Source: Pseudomonas alcaliphila JAB1 (GTDB lineage: Bacteria; Pseudomonadota; Gammaproteobacteria; Pseudomonadales; Pseudomonadaceae). Taken from it: a DNA stretch of 64,000 nucleotides. Under the pieces are notes generated by a model. The model saw nothing but the letters and a program-made list of their open reading frames with translations. It ran no database searches and was not told the origin of the DNA. Where the stretch lies: contig NZ_CP016162.1 in assembly GCF_001941865.1 (NCBI RefSeq), positions 2,852,001 to 2,916,000 on the forward strand. Reading direction: 5' to 3'. The position numbers and the translations under genes were made by a program. Below are positions 1-9,514 of this stretch, piece by piece. Within the stretch, counting starts at the first letter, position 1. Each line of letters opens with the position of its first letter.

Positions 1-1224
<1,224 letters not shown>

Positions 1225-1237
1225 ACTGCTGCGCTTC

Positions 1238-1303
1238 GTAGGGTGCGCCGTGCGCACCGGATGCTGGGAACGTCGGCATTTCGGTGCACTCGGCGCACCC
1301 TGC
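1238..1303. repeat. GTAGGG...CCCTGC palindromic element between lipA and lif
   Basis: The left arm GTAGGGTGCGCC-GTGCGCACCG pairs with the right arm CGGTGCACTCGGCGCACCCTGC, leaving a centre of about 24 nt. It has the same GTAGGG/CCCTAC-type ends as the elements at 44186, 44342 and 45941 and appears to be a dispersed intergenic repeat. It sits in the lipase-foldase mRNA and could lower expression of lif relative to lipA. Confidence 0.6.
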
Positions 1304-1351
1304 GAGGTACCAGCGCTGAGCAATGGTTCGAACGCCTTACTGGAACCTGCC

Positions 1352-2383
1352 GTGAAGAAAACCCTGTTCGCCCTGCCTTTACTGATCGTTGCCGGCCTGG
1401 CGTTGATGCTTTACCTGCAACCCGGGCACCAACTGACCCAATTCACGTCTCCCGCCGCCACTGCCAAGGCTACGCAGCCCGGACCGGCGCCGGCTGCAGA
1501 GGCCTTAACACCGACCAACCAAGATACCCAGAAGAAGGCCACGACGCTGGCCCTGCCCCGCTCCTTCGTCGGCACCGAAGTCGACGGCAGCTTTCGCGTG
1601 GACGCTGCCGGCAATCTGATCATCAGCGAAGACATCCGCCGGATCTTCGATTACTTCCTCGCCAGCATCGGCGAGGAAAGCCTGGATGCCAGCGTGTCAC
1701 GTCTGCGCAACTACATCGACAGCCAATTGCAGGAACCTGCACGGGCCCGCGCGCAAGCACTGCTGGAGCAATACCTGAGCTACAAGCGTGAGCTGGTGCT
1801 GCTGGAGCGCGACCTGCCGCAATTGGCCAGCCTGGATGCCATGCGCCAGCGCGAGACCGCCGTGCAGGCCCTGCGCGCAAGACTGTTCGACAGCGAAACC
1901 CACCAGGCCTTCTTCGCCCGTGAGGAAGGCTACAACCGCTTCACCCTGGAGCGCCTGGCCATCCAGCACGACAGCACAATGAGCGCAGAGGAAAAAGGCG
2001 CTGCCGTCGACCGCCTGCGCGCATCCTTGCCTGAAGAGCTGCAGGACGCCGTACTGCCGCAACTGCAGCAGGAACTGCGGCAGCACACCGCACGCCTGCA
2101 GGCCGAAGGCGCCAGCGCGGCGCAGATCCGCCAGATGCGCCAGCAGTTGGTAGGCGCCGAAGCCACCACGCGCCTGGAGGCGCTGGATAGCCAACGACAG
2201 AGTTGGCAGCGGCGTCTGGATGACTACCTCACTGCCAAGGCGAAGATTCAGGTCAATGAGGGACTCAGCAGCAGCGACAAGCGCGCGGCGATCGAGGCGC
2301 TGGCTGCAGAACGTTTCGATGAGCGTGAACGCCTGCGCCTGGACGCCGCCGAGCAATTGGCGGCGGCCAACAAGAAGCAGTAG
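1352..2383 (+). CDS. lif: Lipase-specific foldase (steric chaperone)
   Basis: 343 aa from a GTG at 1352. The open frame extends upstream to 1250, but that part overlaps the palindromic repeat, whereas the GTG start gives the usual foldase length and puts the membrane anchor at the N-terminus. Residues 4-22 form an inner-membrane anchor, about 33-65 an Ala/Pro/Thr-rich linker, and the rest a helical periplasmic domain. The signature RxxFDYFLA lies at 96-104 (RRIFDYFLA), the motif needed for lipase activation. The chaperone wraps the lipase made from the gene upstream and releases it folded for type II secretion. The protein is rich in Gln, Arg and Glu, as expected of the helical scaffold. The stop is 3 bp from the convergent gntR stop. 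Confidence 0.93.
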   Translation: MKKTLFALPLLIVAGLALMLYLQPGHQLTQFTSPAATAKATQPGPAPAAEALTPTNQDTQKKATTLALPRSFVGTEVDGSFRVDAAGNLIISEDIRRIFDYFLASIGEESLDASVSRLRNYIDSQLQEPARARAQALLEQYLSYKRELVLLERDLPQLASLDAMRQRETAVQALRARLFDSETHQAFFAREEGYNRFTLERLAIQHDSTMSAEEKGAAVDRLRASLPEELQDAVLPQLQQELRQHTARLQAEGASAAQIRQMRQQLVGAEATTRLEALDSQRQSWQRRLDDYLTAKAKIQVNEGLSSSDKRAAIEALAAERFDERERLRLDAAEQLAAANKKQ

Positions 2384-2386
2384 GTC

Positions 2387-3406
2387 TCAGGCGCTGTCGC
2401 GCATCACCAGCTCGAAGCCAACGTCGATGCAATGCTGCTCCGGCGTTTCGCCACGCATCAGCGCCAGCAGCATGTTCGCCGCCAGTTCACCGACACGACC
2501 ACGGGTGGTACGCACGGTACTCAAGGCCGGATGCATCCAGGCTGCAGCTGGCAAATCGTTGAAACCGGCGATGGCCAGGCGTCCCGGCACGTCCAGGCCC
2601 AGTTGACGCGCGCGGAACAGCGCGCCCATGGCCAGGTCGTCGTTGTTGAAGAACACCGCATCGATCTGCGGCTGCTGCGCCAGCAGGCGATCGAGCAACT
2701 CGGCGCCCAAGCCGATGGATGACAACTGCGGTGTCAGCAATTCCAGCGCCGGATCATGTCGATTGAGGTAGCGCATCACCTGTCGGTAGCCTTCTGCACG
2801 CTGCAAGGTGCGTGGGTCAAGCTGCGCTGCGGCGAAGGCGATATGGCGGTAACCACGCTGCACCAGGGCACGGGTCATCGCAGCGCCAGCTTCGACCTGA
2901 GAGAAGCCGACGCAGTAATCCTCCGGCTCCTCGCTCAGCTCCATCAACGTCACCAATGGGCAACTGCTGGCGCCGAGGATTTCGCGCGCCGCGTCGCTGC
3001 GCTCGAAACCCGTAAGCAGCAGGCCAGCTGGCTGGTGCGCCAGATAGGAACGCAACAGACGCTCATCCTCCTCGACCCGGTAATGACTGACGCCGATCAT
3101 CATTTCGAAGCCGGCCGGCATCAGCACCCGCTGGATGGCCTCCACGGTATCGACGAACACCGAGTTCGACAGCGACGGGATCACCACAGCCACCAGGTTC
3201 GAGCGTGAACTGGCCAATGCCCGCGCTGCCGGATTGGGCACGTAACCCAGCGCCTGGGCCGCGCGCATCACCTGCTCGCGCAACGCATCGGACACCCGCC
3301 CCGGCTGCGACAGCGCGCGCGAGGCGGACATCAACGAGCAGCCCGCGGCCTTGGCCACGTCGGACAAGGTGACACGTTCTGCGGACCGGCGACGGCGTTG
3401 GCTCAT
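2387..3406 (-). CDS. gntR: LacI-family gluconate repressor GntR
   Basis: 339 aa. LacI/GalR-type transcription factor: helix-turn-helix at about 12-32 (VTLSDVAKAAG), hinge at about 50-60 (NPAARALA), then a periplasmic-binding-protein-like effector domain. The ATG at 3406 is chosen because GGAGG stands 5 nt before it and the HTH begins at the usual position, although the frame is open further upstream. From family knowledge, the Pseudomonas orthologue (PA2320) represses gluconokinase and gluconate permease genes and is released by gluconate or 6-phosphogluconate. Here it follows the TRAP and gluconokinase genes on the same strand, 177 bp downstream of dctP. A possible own promoter has TAGAAT (complement of 3433-3438). 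The likely operator is the TAGCGCTA palindrome near 7161. Confidence 0.88.
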   Translation of the reverse strand: MSQRRRRSAERVTLSDVAKAAGCSLMSASRALSQPGRVSDALREQVMRAAQALGYVPNPAARALASSRSNLVAVVIPSLSNSVFVDTVEAIQRVLMPAGFEMMIGVSHYRVEEDERLLRSYLAHQPAGLLLTGFERSDAAREILGASSCPLVTLMELSEEPEDYCVGFSQVEAGAAMTRALVQRGYRHIAFAAAQLDPRTLQRAEGYRQVMRYLNRHDPALELLTPQLSSIGLGAELLDRLLAQQPQIDAVFFNNDDLAMGALFRARQLGLDVPGRLAIAGFNDLPAAAWMHPALSTVRTTRGRVGELAANMLLALMRGETPEQHCIDVGFELVMRDSA

Positions 3407-3583
3407 AGCGCCTCCAATGATTTCAGCGGCCGATTCTACCAGCCCCGCCGGGGAATAAAGCGCGGGACACGCCGCCCGGGGTAACGCCACCATGCAAGGA
3501 GCGATACCACCTGCGTGCCCCGCGAAACTGCGAACCTGCCCAGAATCAGCGGCGCACTGGTCGGGCCGGTCCTGGGCAAGCCC

Positions 3584-4597
3584 TTATAGAGCGGCCTTTT
3601 CGGCCTCAGTCTGCACCTGATCGAACAGTTGCTGACCGACTGTGTCGACGACCTTCTGGATCGCCGGTGTGGCCTGCTCACGCATGCGCTGCACTTCGGC
3701 CGCTTCCACTTCGTTGATCTGCATACCCTTGTCTTTCAGCTCGGCCAGGGCACGGGCTGCTTCCTCGCGGGTGTCCTTACGCTCGAAGTCACGCGCCTTC
3801 TTGGCCGCTTCCAGCAGGATGCTCTGCTCGGTCTGCGACAGGCCATCCCACCAGCGCTTGGACACGGTGACGATCCACGGGCTGTACACGTGGTTGGTCA
3901 CCGTCAGGTACTTCTGCACCTCGTAGAACTTCGAGGAAAGAATGGTGTTGAAGGGGTTTTCCTGGCCGTCGACGGCCTTGGTCTCCAGCGCGGTGAACAG
4001 CTCGGAGAACGGCAGCGGCACGGCATTGGCGCCCATCAGCTTGAAGGTCTCGAGGAATACCGGATTGGGCATCACGCGCAGTTTGACGCCGGAGAAGTCC
4101 TCCAGCTTGCTGATCGGCCGCGTGTTGTTGGTCAGGTTGCGGAAGCCGTTCTCCCAGTACACCAAGCCGACCAGGCCCTTCTCCTCCAGCTTGTCCATGA
4201 CCTGGCGGCCCACCGGGCCGTCGAGCACGGCATCGGCCTGCTCGGCACTGCTGAACAGGAAAGGCGTGTCCCACACCGCCATTTCCTTGGTGATGCCCAC
4301 CAGAGTCGCGGTGGAACCGACCATCATTTCCTGCGCGCCACCGATCAGCGCACTCTGCATCTGATCATCCGAGCCCAGGCTGGCGGAGCCGAAGGTGCGC
4401 ACCTTGAGCTTGCCGTCGGAGGCCTTGGCCACCTCCTCGGCGAACAGCTTGGCCGCGCGGCCCTGATTGCTGTTCTCGTTGAGACCGTAACCGAAGCGGA
4501 TCATGCGCGAACGCACGTCATCGGCATGGGCGGTGAAACTGGCGAGCGGGCTGCACAGCATGGCAGCGGTGAGGATGGCGAGCAGTGGACGTTTCAT
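3584..4597 (-). CDS. dctP: TRAP transporter substrate-binding protein (DctP type)
   Basis: 337 aa. Periplasmic binding subunit of a tripartite ATP-independent transporter. The signal peptide is 1-25 (cut after FTAHA). The mature protein has the DctP fold with the conserved Arg174 (GVKLRVMPNP), which in this family makes a salt bridge with the carboxylate of the ligand, and Asn178 nearby. An AGGTAG ribosome site precedes the ATG. It lies 57 bp after dctM in one transcription unit with the gluconokinase-DctQ fusion and next to gntR, so the ligand is inferred to be gluconate or a related sugar acid. The family alone would also allow other carboxylates. Confidence 0.88.
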   Translation of the reverse strand: MKRPLLAILTAAMLCSPLASFTAHADDVRSRMIRFGYGLNENSNQGRAAKLFAEEVAKASDGKLKVRTFGSASLGSDDQMQSALIGGAQEMMVGSTATLVGITKEMAVWDTPFLFSSAEQADAVLDGPVGRQVMDKLEEKGLVGLVYWENGFRNLTNNTRPISKLEDFSGVKLRVMPNPVFLETFKLMGANAVPLPFSELFTALETKAVDGQENPFNTILSSKFYEVQKYLTVTNHVYSPWIVTVSKRWWDGLSQTEQSILLEAAKKARDFERKDTREEAARALAELKDKGMQINEVEAAEVQRMREQATPAIQKVVDTVGQQLFDQVQTEAEKAAL

Positions 4598-4654
4598 CGG
4601 GTCTACCTCTTATTGTTGTGAATGATGTCGGCGCGCCAACGCCGTCAGGTCAAC

Positions 4655-5932
4655 TCAGCGCAGCCAGGCCAGCGGCACGGTGACGATGGACGGGAACGCC
4701 ACCAGCAACGCGACGATGATCAGGTAAATCAGGAAGAACGGCATGACGCCGCGTACCAGCACCTCCATGCGCAACTTGCCGATACCGCCGACGACGTTAA
4801 GCACGGTGCCCACAGGCGGCGTGATCAGGCCGATGGAGCCGATCAGCACGAACATCACGCCGAAGTACACCGGATCGACCCCAGCCTTGATCGCGATGGG
4901 CGCCAGCACTGGCGCCAGAATCAGGATGGTCGGCGTCAGGTCGAGCACCATGCCCACTGCGATCATCAGCAGCATGATCGCCAGTACCAGCAGTTTGGGG
5001 TGCTCGGCCAGCGGCCCGAGCATGGCGCCGATTTCGTCAGGCAACTGCGCCAGGGTAATCATGTAGGCCGAGACCGTGGCCGCGGCGCACAGGAACATCA
5101 CCGACGCCGTGGTGCGACTGGCACGGGTCAGGGTCTCCATCAGGTCGCTCCAGCTCAGCTCGCGGTAGAGCAAGGTGGACACGGCCAGCGCGTACATGGC
5201 GGCTACCACGGCGGCCTCGGTGGGCGTGAAGATACCGAAGCGCAGACCGCCAACGATGATCACCGGCAGCATCAGGGCAGCGGCGCCGTCGATCAGCACG
5301 CGGCGACGCTCGGCAGCAGTGGCCTTGGGCGGCGTAGGCTCGGTGAAGTCGCGAGCGATCAGCGTCCAGGCGACGATCAGGCCGGCGCCCATGATCAATC
5401 CCGGCACCAGACCGGCCATGAACAGCTGGCTGATGGAGGTGTTGGTGACCACGCCATAGATCACGAACGGCATCGACGGCGGAATGATCGGCGCGATGAT
5501 GCCGCCAGCGGCTACCAGGCCCGCCGAGGAATGCACCGGATAACCGCGCTGACGCATCATCGGCAACAGCAAGGTGGCCAGTGCCGCGGTATCGGCGAGT
5601 GCCGAACCCGACATGCTGGCCAGCAGCACGGCGGCCGCAATGGCAACGTAGCCGAGGCCTCCGCGCAGGTGGCCAAAGTAGGCCTGCGCCATGGCGATGA
5701 TGCGCCGGGAAATGCCGCCGGCGTTCATCAGCTCGCCGGCCAGGATGAAGAACGGCACCGCCAGCAGCGGGAAGCTGTCAGCGCCGGCGAGCAGGTTCTG
5801 CGCCAGCAACTGCACGTCCCAGAAATCCAGGTACCACATCAGTACGGCCGCAGTAAGGATCAGGGCGAAGGCGATGGGCATGCCGAATGCCATGAACCCC
5901 AGCAGGGAAGAAAGAAATACCGCGACAGTCAT
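4655..5932 (-). CDS. dctM: TRAP transporter large permease (DctM type)
   Basis: 425 aa, almost wholly hydrophobic, with about 12 membrane segments. This is the large TRAP subunit that carries the sodium-coupled translocation path. The N-terminus (FLSSLLGFMAFGMPIAFAL) and the repeated Gly/Pro-rich turns (IIPPSMPFVIYG, LITPPVGTVLNV) are typical of the DctM/IT superfamily hairpins. The start has GAGGAC 6 nt upstream. It lies 49 bp after the stop of the kinase-DctQ fusion and 57 bp before dctP. Together these supply all three TRAP parts (Q, M and P). I infer that the system imports gluconate in place of the single-protein GntP-type permease found next to gntR and gluconokinase in P. aeruginosa. 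Confidence 0.9.
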   Translation of the reverse strand: MTVAVFLSSLLGFMAFGMPIAFALILTAAVLMWYLDFWDVQLLAQNLLAGADSFPLLAVPFFILAGELMNAGGISRRIIAMAQAYFGHLRGGLGYVAIAAAVLLASMSGSALADTAALATLLLPMMRQRGYPVHSSAGLVAAGGIIAPIIPPSMPFVIYGVVTNTSISQLFMAGLVPGLIMGAGLIVAWTLIARDFTEPTPPKATAAERRRVLIDGAAALMLPVIIVGGLRFGIFTPTEAAVVAAMYALAVSTLLYRELSWSDLMETLTRASRTTASVMFLCAAATVSAYMITLAQLPDEIGAMLGPLAEHPKLLVLAIMLLMIAVGMVLDLTPTILILAPVLAPIAIKAGVDPVYFGVMFVLIGSIGLITPPVGTVLNVVGGIGKLRMEVLVRGVMPFFLIYLIIVALLVAFPSIVTVPLAWLR

Positions 5933-5981
5933 CGACAGGTCCTCGCTGGGCAGTGCCCGTCTTGTTGGAATTGGGCCAGCA

Positions 5982-7103
5982 TCATTCGACGTGCGCCTGG
6001 GTCAGCGTCGCCTGCGGCGTACGCCGCCAGAGATTGACCAACTGCACCACCGCCAGAATCGCCAGCACCAGCATGCTCGCCAGCACCGGCAGCATCGCCA
6101 GCACCACCGGATAACCGACCACGGTACTGACGTTGCCCCAGCCGAACTGCACCTGATTCCAGGCGCCCAAGGCCGAGAGCAGGCTCGCTCCTGCCACGAG
6201 AATCCAGCTCAGCGAATCCACCAGTCGCTGCGCCAGCAGCGGGAAGCGGTCGCGAATCATGCGGAAGGTCATCAGCTCGCCACGGCGCATACCAGAGGCC
6301 ACACCGACGAAGACCAGCCAGACGAACGCCAGCCGTGAAAGCTCCTCGGCGCCCGGCCAGCCGGTGCCGAAGGCGTAGCGCAGCACCACGTTGGTGAACA
6401 CCGCCACCACCATGAAGGCCATCAGCACCGCCATCAGGCCATCGGTCAGGCGATCGAACATACGCGCCATGCGACCCTCATAGATCGGTTCGGCGCCTAG
6501 CTGGGCTGTTTGGTTAGCGCTATCAATTTCGCTATCGAGCATATCCTGGGCCTGGCTCGACACGGCCTCCGCGGCTTCGCGACGAACCCAGGCCTGGATA
6601 TCGGCCACCAACACTTGCCGCGACTGCTGCGCATCGACGACTCGTACGTATGGCTCACCTGCCGGGCTTTCGAGGGTGGCGAACTGGCTGTCGACCAGCG
6701 AAGTCGGCATGAAATGTCCGGGCCGAGCGCCGACACGTTGCACCGCGGTGGCGTGATCGATATCCAGATGCACGAACTGCAACCCCGGAACCGCCTGACG
6801 CAGGCGCTCGCGGTAAGCGCGCTTGAGCGCCGAGCAGGCCAGCACGAAGCATTCACCTGCGGCCTGCGCGGCCAGCATCTGCTCGCACAGTGCATCCAGC
6901 CAGTGGCGACGGTCTTCGTCGCTCAGCGGGATGCCCGCGCGCATGCGCTCTACGTTCTCGGGAGGATGGAAATGATCGGCTTCGATATGGCGCCAACCGA
7001 GTGCGGTGGCGACCGCCTGGCTGATCTCGCTCTTGCCGGAGCCACTGACACCCATGACCACCAGGGTGGTACGGGCAGGCAATGCGCAAGGCTGCTGTTG
7101 CAT
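5982..7103 (-). CDS. Gluconokinase fused to TRAP small permease DctQ
   Basis: 373 aa in one uninterrupted frame. Residues 12-178 are a complete GntK-type gluconokinase: P-loop GVSGSGKS (18-25), HFHPPENVERM (44-54), LSDEDRRHWL (60-69) and RPGHFMPTSLVDSQ (127-140). It makes 6-phosphogluconate from gluconate and ATP. Residues 179-215 are a polar linker. Residues 216-373 are a four-helix DctQ subunit with the usual GAEELSRLAFVWLVF segment (251-265). The ATG at 7103 has GGAG in front. A second start is possible at 6470 (Met212), where GAGGG lies 4 nt upstream, so a free DctQ might also be made. The normal state is two genes. Here uptake and phosphorylation are physically joined, or the kinase stop codon has been lost. 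An operator-like TAGCGCTA lies in the linker DNA. Confidence 0.88.
   Translation of the reverse strand: MQQQPCALPARTTLVVMGVSGSGKSEISQAVATALGWRHIEADHFHPPENVERMRAGIPLSDEDRRHWLDALCEQMLAAQAAGECFVLACSALKRAYRERLRQAVPGLQFVHLDIDHATAVQRVGARPGHFMPTSLVDSQFATLESPAGEPYVRVVDAQQSRQVLVADIQAWVRREAAEAVSSQAQDMLDSEIDSANQTAQLGAEPIYEGRMARMFDRLTDGLMAVLMAFMVVAVFTNVVLRYAFGTGWPGAEELSRLAFVWLVFVGVASGMRRGELMTFRMIRDRFPLLAQRLVDSLSWILVAGASLLSALGAWNQVQFGWGNVSTVVGYPVVLAMLPVLASMLVLAILAVVQLVNLWRRTPQATLTQAHVE
6513..6524. promoter_or_regulatory. Second LacI-type operator-like site, inside the fusion linker
   Basis: GTTAGCGCTATC, identical over 12 bp to the promoter-proximal site at 7156-7167 and containing the perfect palindrome TAGCGCTA (6515-6522). 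It lies in the coding DNA of the kinase-DctQ linker, 45 bp before the possible internal DctQ start. It may be a leftover dctQ control region or an auxiliary operator for looping. Confidence 0.5.
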
Positions 7104-7153
7104 GGGAACTCCATGGGCACCATCAAGGTGGCGCCGCTCATTGTTTGATCCAG

Positions 7154-7182
7154 ATGTTAGCGCTATCCAAATCATCCGACAA
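7154..7182 (-). promoter_or_regulatory. Promoter and GntR operator for the gluconate TRAP operon
   Basis: Read on the minus strand: TTGTCG (7177-7182), a 17-bp spacer and TAACAT (7154-7159). The palindrome TAGCGCTA (7158-7165), with the central CG typical of LacI-family operators, overlaps the -10 box, so bound repressor would block RNA polymerase. The start codon of the fusion gene is about 50 bp downstream. Confidence 0.55.
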
Positions 7183-7299
7183 CCCTCTTTCGGCAACATT
7201 TCGTAGAGCATTTCCGCTAATGGCTATCACCCAGCTCTGGCCCGCTACTGACTGACACGTTCAATATCGCCTACCTGCCCCAAGGGAGACATTTCGCTT

Positions 7300-9384
7300 A
7301 TGTACCGGCTGAGCCCCAGCTTCTGGCTGCCCGCATTGTTCCTGCCACTGGCTGCACAGGCCGAAAACGCCACCTACCAGGCCGACCCACTGGTGGTCAC
7401 CGGCAGCCGTTATCAGGCCAGCGGCTGGCAACTGCCCTTCTCGGTCAACCGCATCGATGCCGAACAGGCCACCCTGGGCAAACCCGGCGTCAACCTCTCC
7501 GAAGCACTCGGCAGCGTCCCGGGACTGGTGGTGCAGAATCGGCAAAATTATGCGCAGGACCTGCAAATATCCTCACGCGGCTTCGGCGCCCGCTCGGCCT
7601 TTGGCATTCGTGGCATCAAGCTGCTGGCCGATGGCGTGCCGCTGTCCAACCCGGACGGCCAGGGCCAGGCGGCGACCTTCGACCTCGACACCCTGGAGCG
7701 CATCGAGGTCCTGCGTGGGCCATTCGCCAGCATCTACGGCAGCAACTCCGGCGGTGTCATCCAGCTGTTCTCGCGCGATGGCGAAGGTGCCCCCAAGGTC
7801 GCGCTCGACACCTCCCAGGCCGCTTACGGCACCAGCCGTACCCGCGTCTCGGCCGAAGGCGGCAACGACAGAGCCGGTTTCATCATCAACCGCTCGCATT
7901 TCGAGACAGACGGTTACCGCGACCAGAGCGGCGCCATCCTCGACAAGACCTTCGCCAAGCTGACCCTGTACCCGGATGACCTCAGCAAGCTCAGCCTGAG
8001 CTTCAGCGAACTGGATCAGAACGACACCCAGGACCCGCAGGGTCTGACCTGGGATCAGGTACAGGCTGATCGGCGATCTGCCGCGCCTAGCGCCCTGGCG
8101 TTCAACACACGCAAAACGGTGGATCATCGCCAGTTCGCCCTCAACTACGAACGCAGTTTCACCGCTGGCACCTGGCAAAGCACGCTTTACAGCGGCACGC
8201 GACGGGTGATTCAGTACCAGTCGATTCCGGTCTTTGTGCAGGCACCGGCGTCTCAGTCAGGCGGCGTGATCGACTTCGAGCGGCGCTTCCATGGCATCGG
8301 TAATCGCTGGATCCAGTCGTTCGACCTGGGTAGCAGCCTGCTGACTGTCACCACCGGCCTGGACTACGACTATTCGCGCGATGACCGTCAGGGCTACGAG
8401 AACTTCATCGGCACCACCCTGGGCGTGAAAGGTAATCTGCGCCGCGACGAGCGCAACGAGGTCACCAGTCTGTCGCCCTACGTCCAGGCAGCCTGGCAAC
8501 TGGGCAAACTCGACCTGCAGGCTGGTCTGCGCCACAGCCAGGTGGAGTTCGACGTGGATGACCGCTTCCTGAGCAATGGCGACGACAGCGGCTCGGTCAC
8601 CTACCGCAAGCTCACGCCCACTCTTGGCGCCAGTTACGCCCTGCTGCCAGATCTGAATATCTATGCCAGTTGGGGCAAGGGGCTGGAGACGCCGACGCTG
8701 AACGAGCTGTCCTATTCCGGCCCCGACAACAGCTTCGGTTTCGAGCTGAAACCGGCCACCAGCGAGCAAATTGAAATCGGTCTCAAGGCCCGCCTCGCAC
8801 AAGCGACCAGCCTGCAACTGGCGTTGTTCCAGATCGACACCGACGACGAGCTGGTGGTGGAGTCGGCCAGCGGTGGCCGTAGTCGCTTCCAGAACGCCGC
8901 GCAGAGCCGCCGCACGGGCGTCGAGCTGACACTGGAAAGCCGCTTGAGCGACACCCTGCGCGCCAACCTCGCCTACACCGAGATCGATGCCACCTACAGC
9001 AAGGATTTCACCAGCAACGGCAGCCTGATCGAAGAAGGTAACCACCTGCCCGGCATTCCCGCGCGCACGCTGTATGGCGAACTGGCCTGGCAACCGGTCG
9101 AGGGCTTCAGCACCGCCGTCGAAGGCCTGTACCGCAGCAAGCTCTATGTCGAGGACAGCAATACCGCCAAGACGGCGCCCAGCTATGCGCTGTTCAACTG
9201 GCAGGCGCGCTTCGAGCAGAAGGCCGGCGCACTGACCTTCAACCAGGTGCTGCGCATCGACAACCTGCTGGATCGCGAGTACATCGGGTCGGTGATAGTC
9301 GGTGACGGCAACGGCCGCTACTACGAACCCGGCCCGGAGCGCGCCTGGTATGTTGGCGCGGGCGTGCAGTACCAGTTCGATTGA
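7300..9384 (+). CDS. TonB-dependent outer-membrane receptor
   Basis: 694 aa. The signal peptide is 1-21 (ending AAQA) and a TonB box-like DPLVVTG lies at 29-35. A plug domain spans about 45-165 with the usual ISSRGFGARSAFGIRG and LRGPFASIYGSNSGGVI segments. A long beta-barrel follows, with the receptor C-box near 480-500, ending ..YQFD. It takes up a large substrate, usually a ferric chelate, across the outer membrane using TonB-ExbB-ExbD energy. The substrate cannot be read from the sequence, and no Fur box or siderophore gene is seen nearby. A GGAG ribosome site lies about 10 nt before the ATG. The gene is divergent from the gluconate operon, from which it is separated by 196 bp, and that is the only hint of a link to it. 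Confidence 0.88.
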   Translation: MYRLSPSFWLPALFLPLAAQAENATYQADPLVVTGSRYQASGWQLPFSVNRIDAEQATLGKPGVNLSEALGSVPGLVVQNRQNYAQDLQISSRGFGARSAFGIRGIKLLADGVPLSNPDGQGQAATFDLDTLERIEVLRGPFASIYGSNSGGVIQLFSRDGEGAPKVALDTSQAAYGTSRTRVSAEGGNDRAGFIINRSHFETDGYRDQSGAILDKTFAKLTLYPDDLSKLSLSFSELDQNDTQDPQGLTWDQVQADRRSAAPSALAFNTRKTVDHRQFALNYERSFTAGTWQSTLYSGTRRVIQYQSIPVFVQAPASQSGGVIDFERRFHGIGNRWIQSFDLGSSLLTVTTGLDYDYSRDDRQGYENFIGTTLGVKGNLRRDERNEVTSLSPYVQAAWQLGKLDLQAGLRHSQVEFDVDDRFLSNGDDSGSVTYRKLTPTLGASYALLPDLNIYASWGKGLETPTLNELSYSGPDNSFGFELKPATSEQIEIGLKARLAQATSLQLALFQIDTDDELVVESASGGRSRFQNAAQSRRTGVELTLESRLSDTLRANLAYTEIDATYSKDFTSNGSLIEEGNHLPGIPARTLYGELAWQPVEGFSTAVEGLYRSKLYVEDSNTAKTAPSYALFNWQARFEQKAGALTFNQVLRIDNLLDREYIGSVIVGDGNGRYYEPGPERAWYVGAGVQYQFD

Positions 9385-9469
9385 GGCTGGCGACTGAGAC
9401 TCGCGCCTCCACCCACTTGTGGGATAGGACGCCAGATGATGTGTATCGGCAGATACAGCTCAAAAACAG

Positions 9470-9495
9470 AAAAGGCCACCCGAAGGTGGCCTTTT
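9470..9495. terminator. Bidirectional terminator between the TonB receptor and sucD
   Basis: The stem GGCCACC / GGTGGCC has a 4-nt loop, AAAA on one side and TTTT on the other. On the minus strand, after sucD, the loop is the very stable UUCG tetraloop closed by C-G, so it mainly ends the TCA operon. Confidence 0.85.
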
Positions 9496-9514
9496 GCGTG
9501 CAGTCAGCGAAGGC

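Noticed and set aside
3398..3406. ATAGCGCC at the gntR start as a third GntR operator
   Set aside because: It matches only half of the TAGCGCTA palindrome, and CC breaks the symmetry.
4622..6037. A 471-codon open frame opposite dctM, rich in His, Arg and Gln
   Set aside because: Composition is typical of the reverse complement of a Leu/Ala/Gly-rich membrane gene. No domain or ribosome site.
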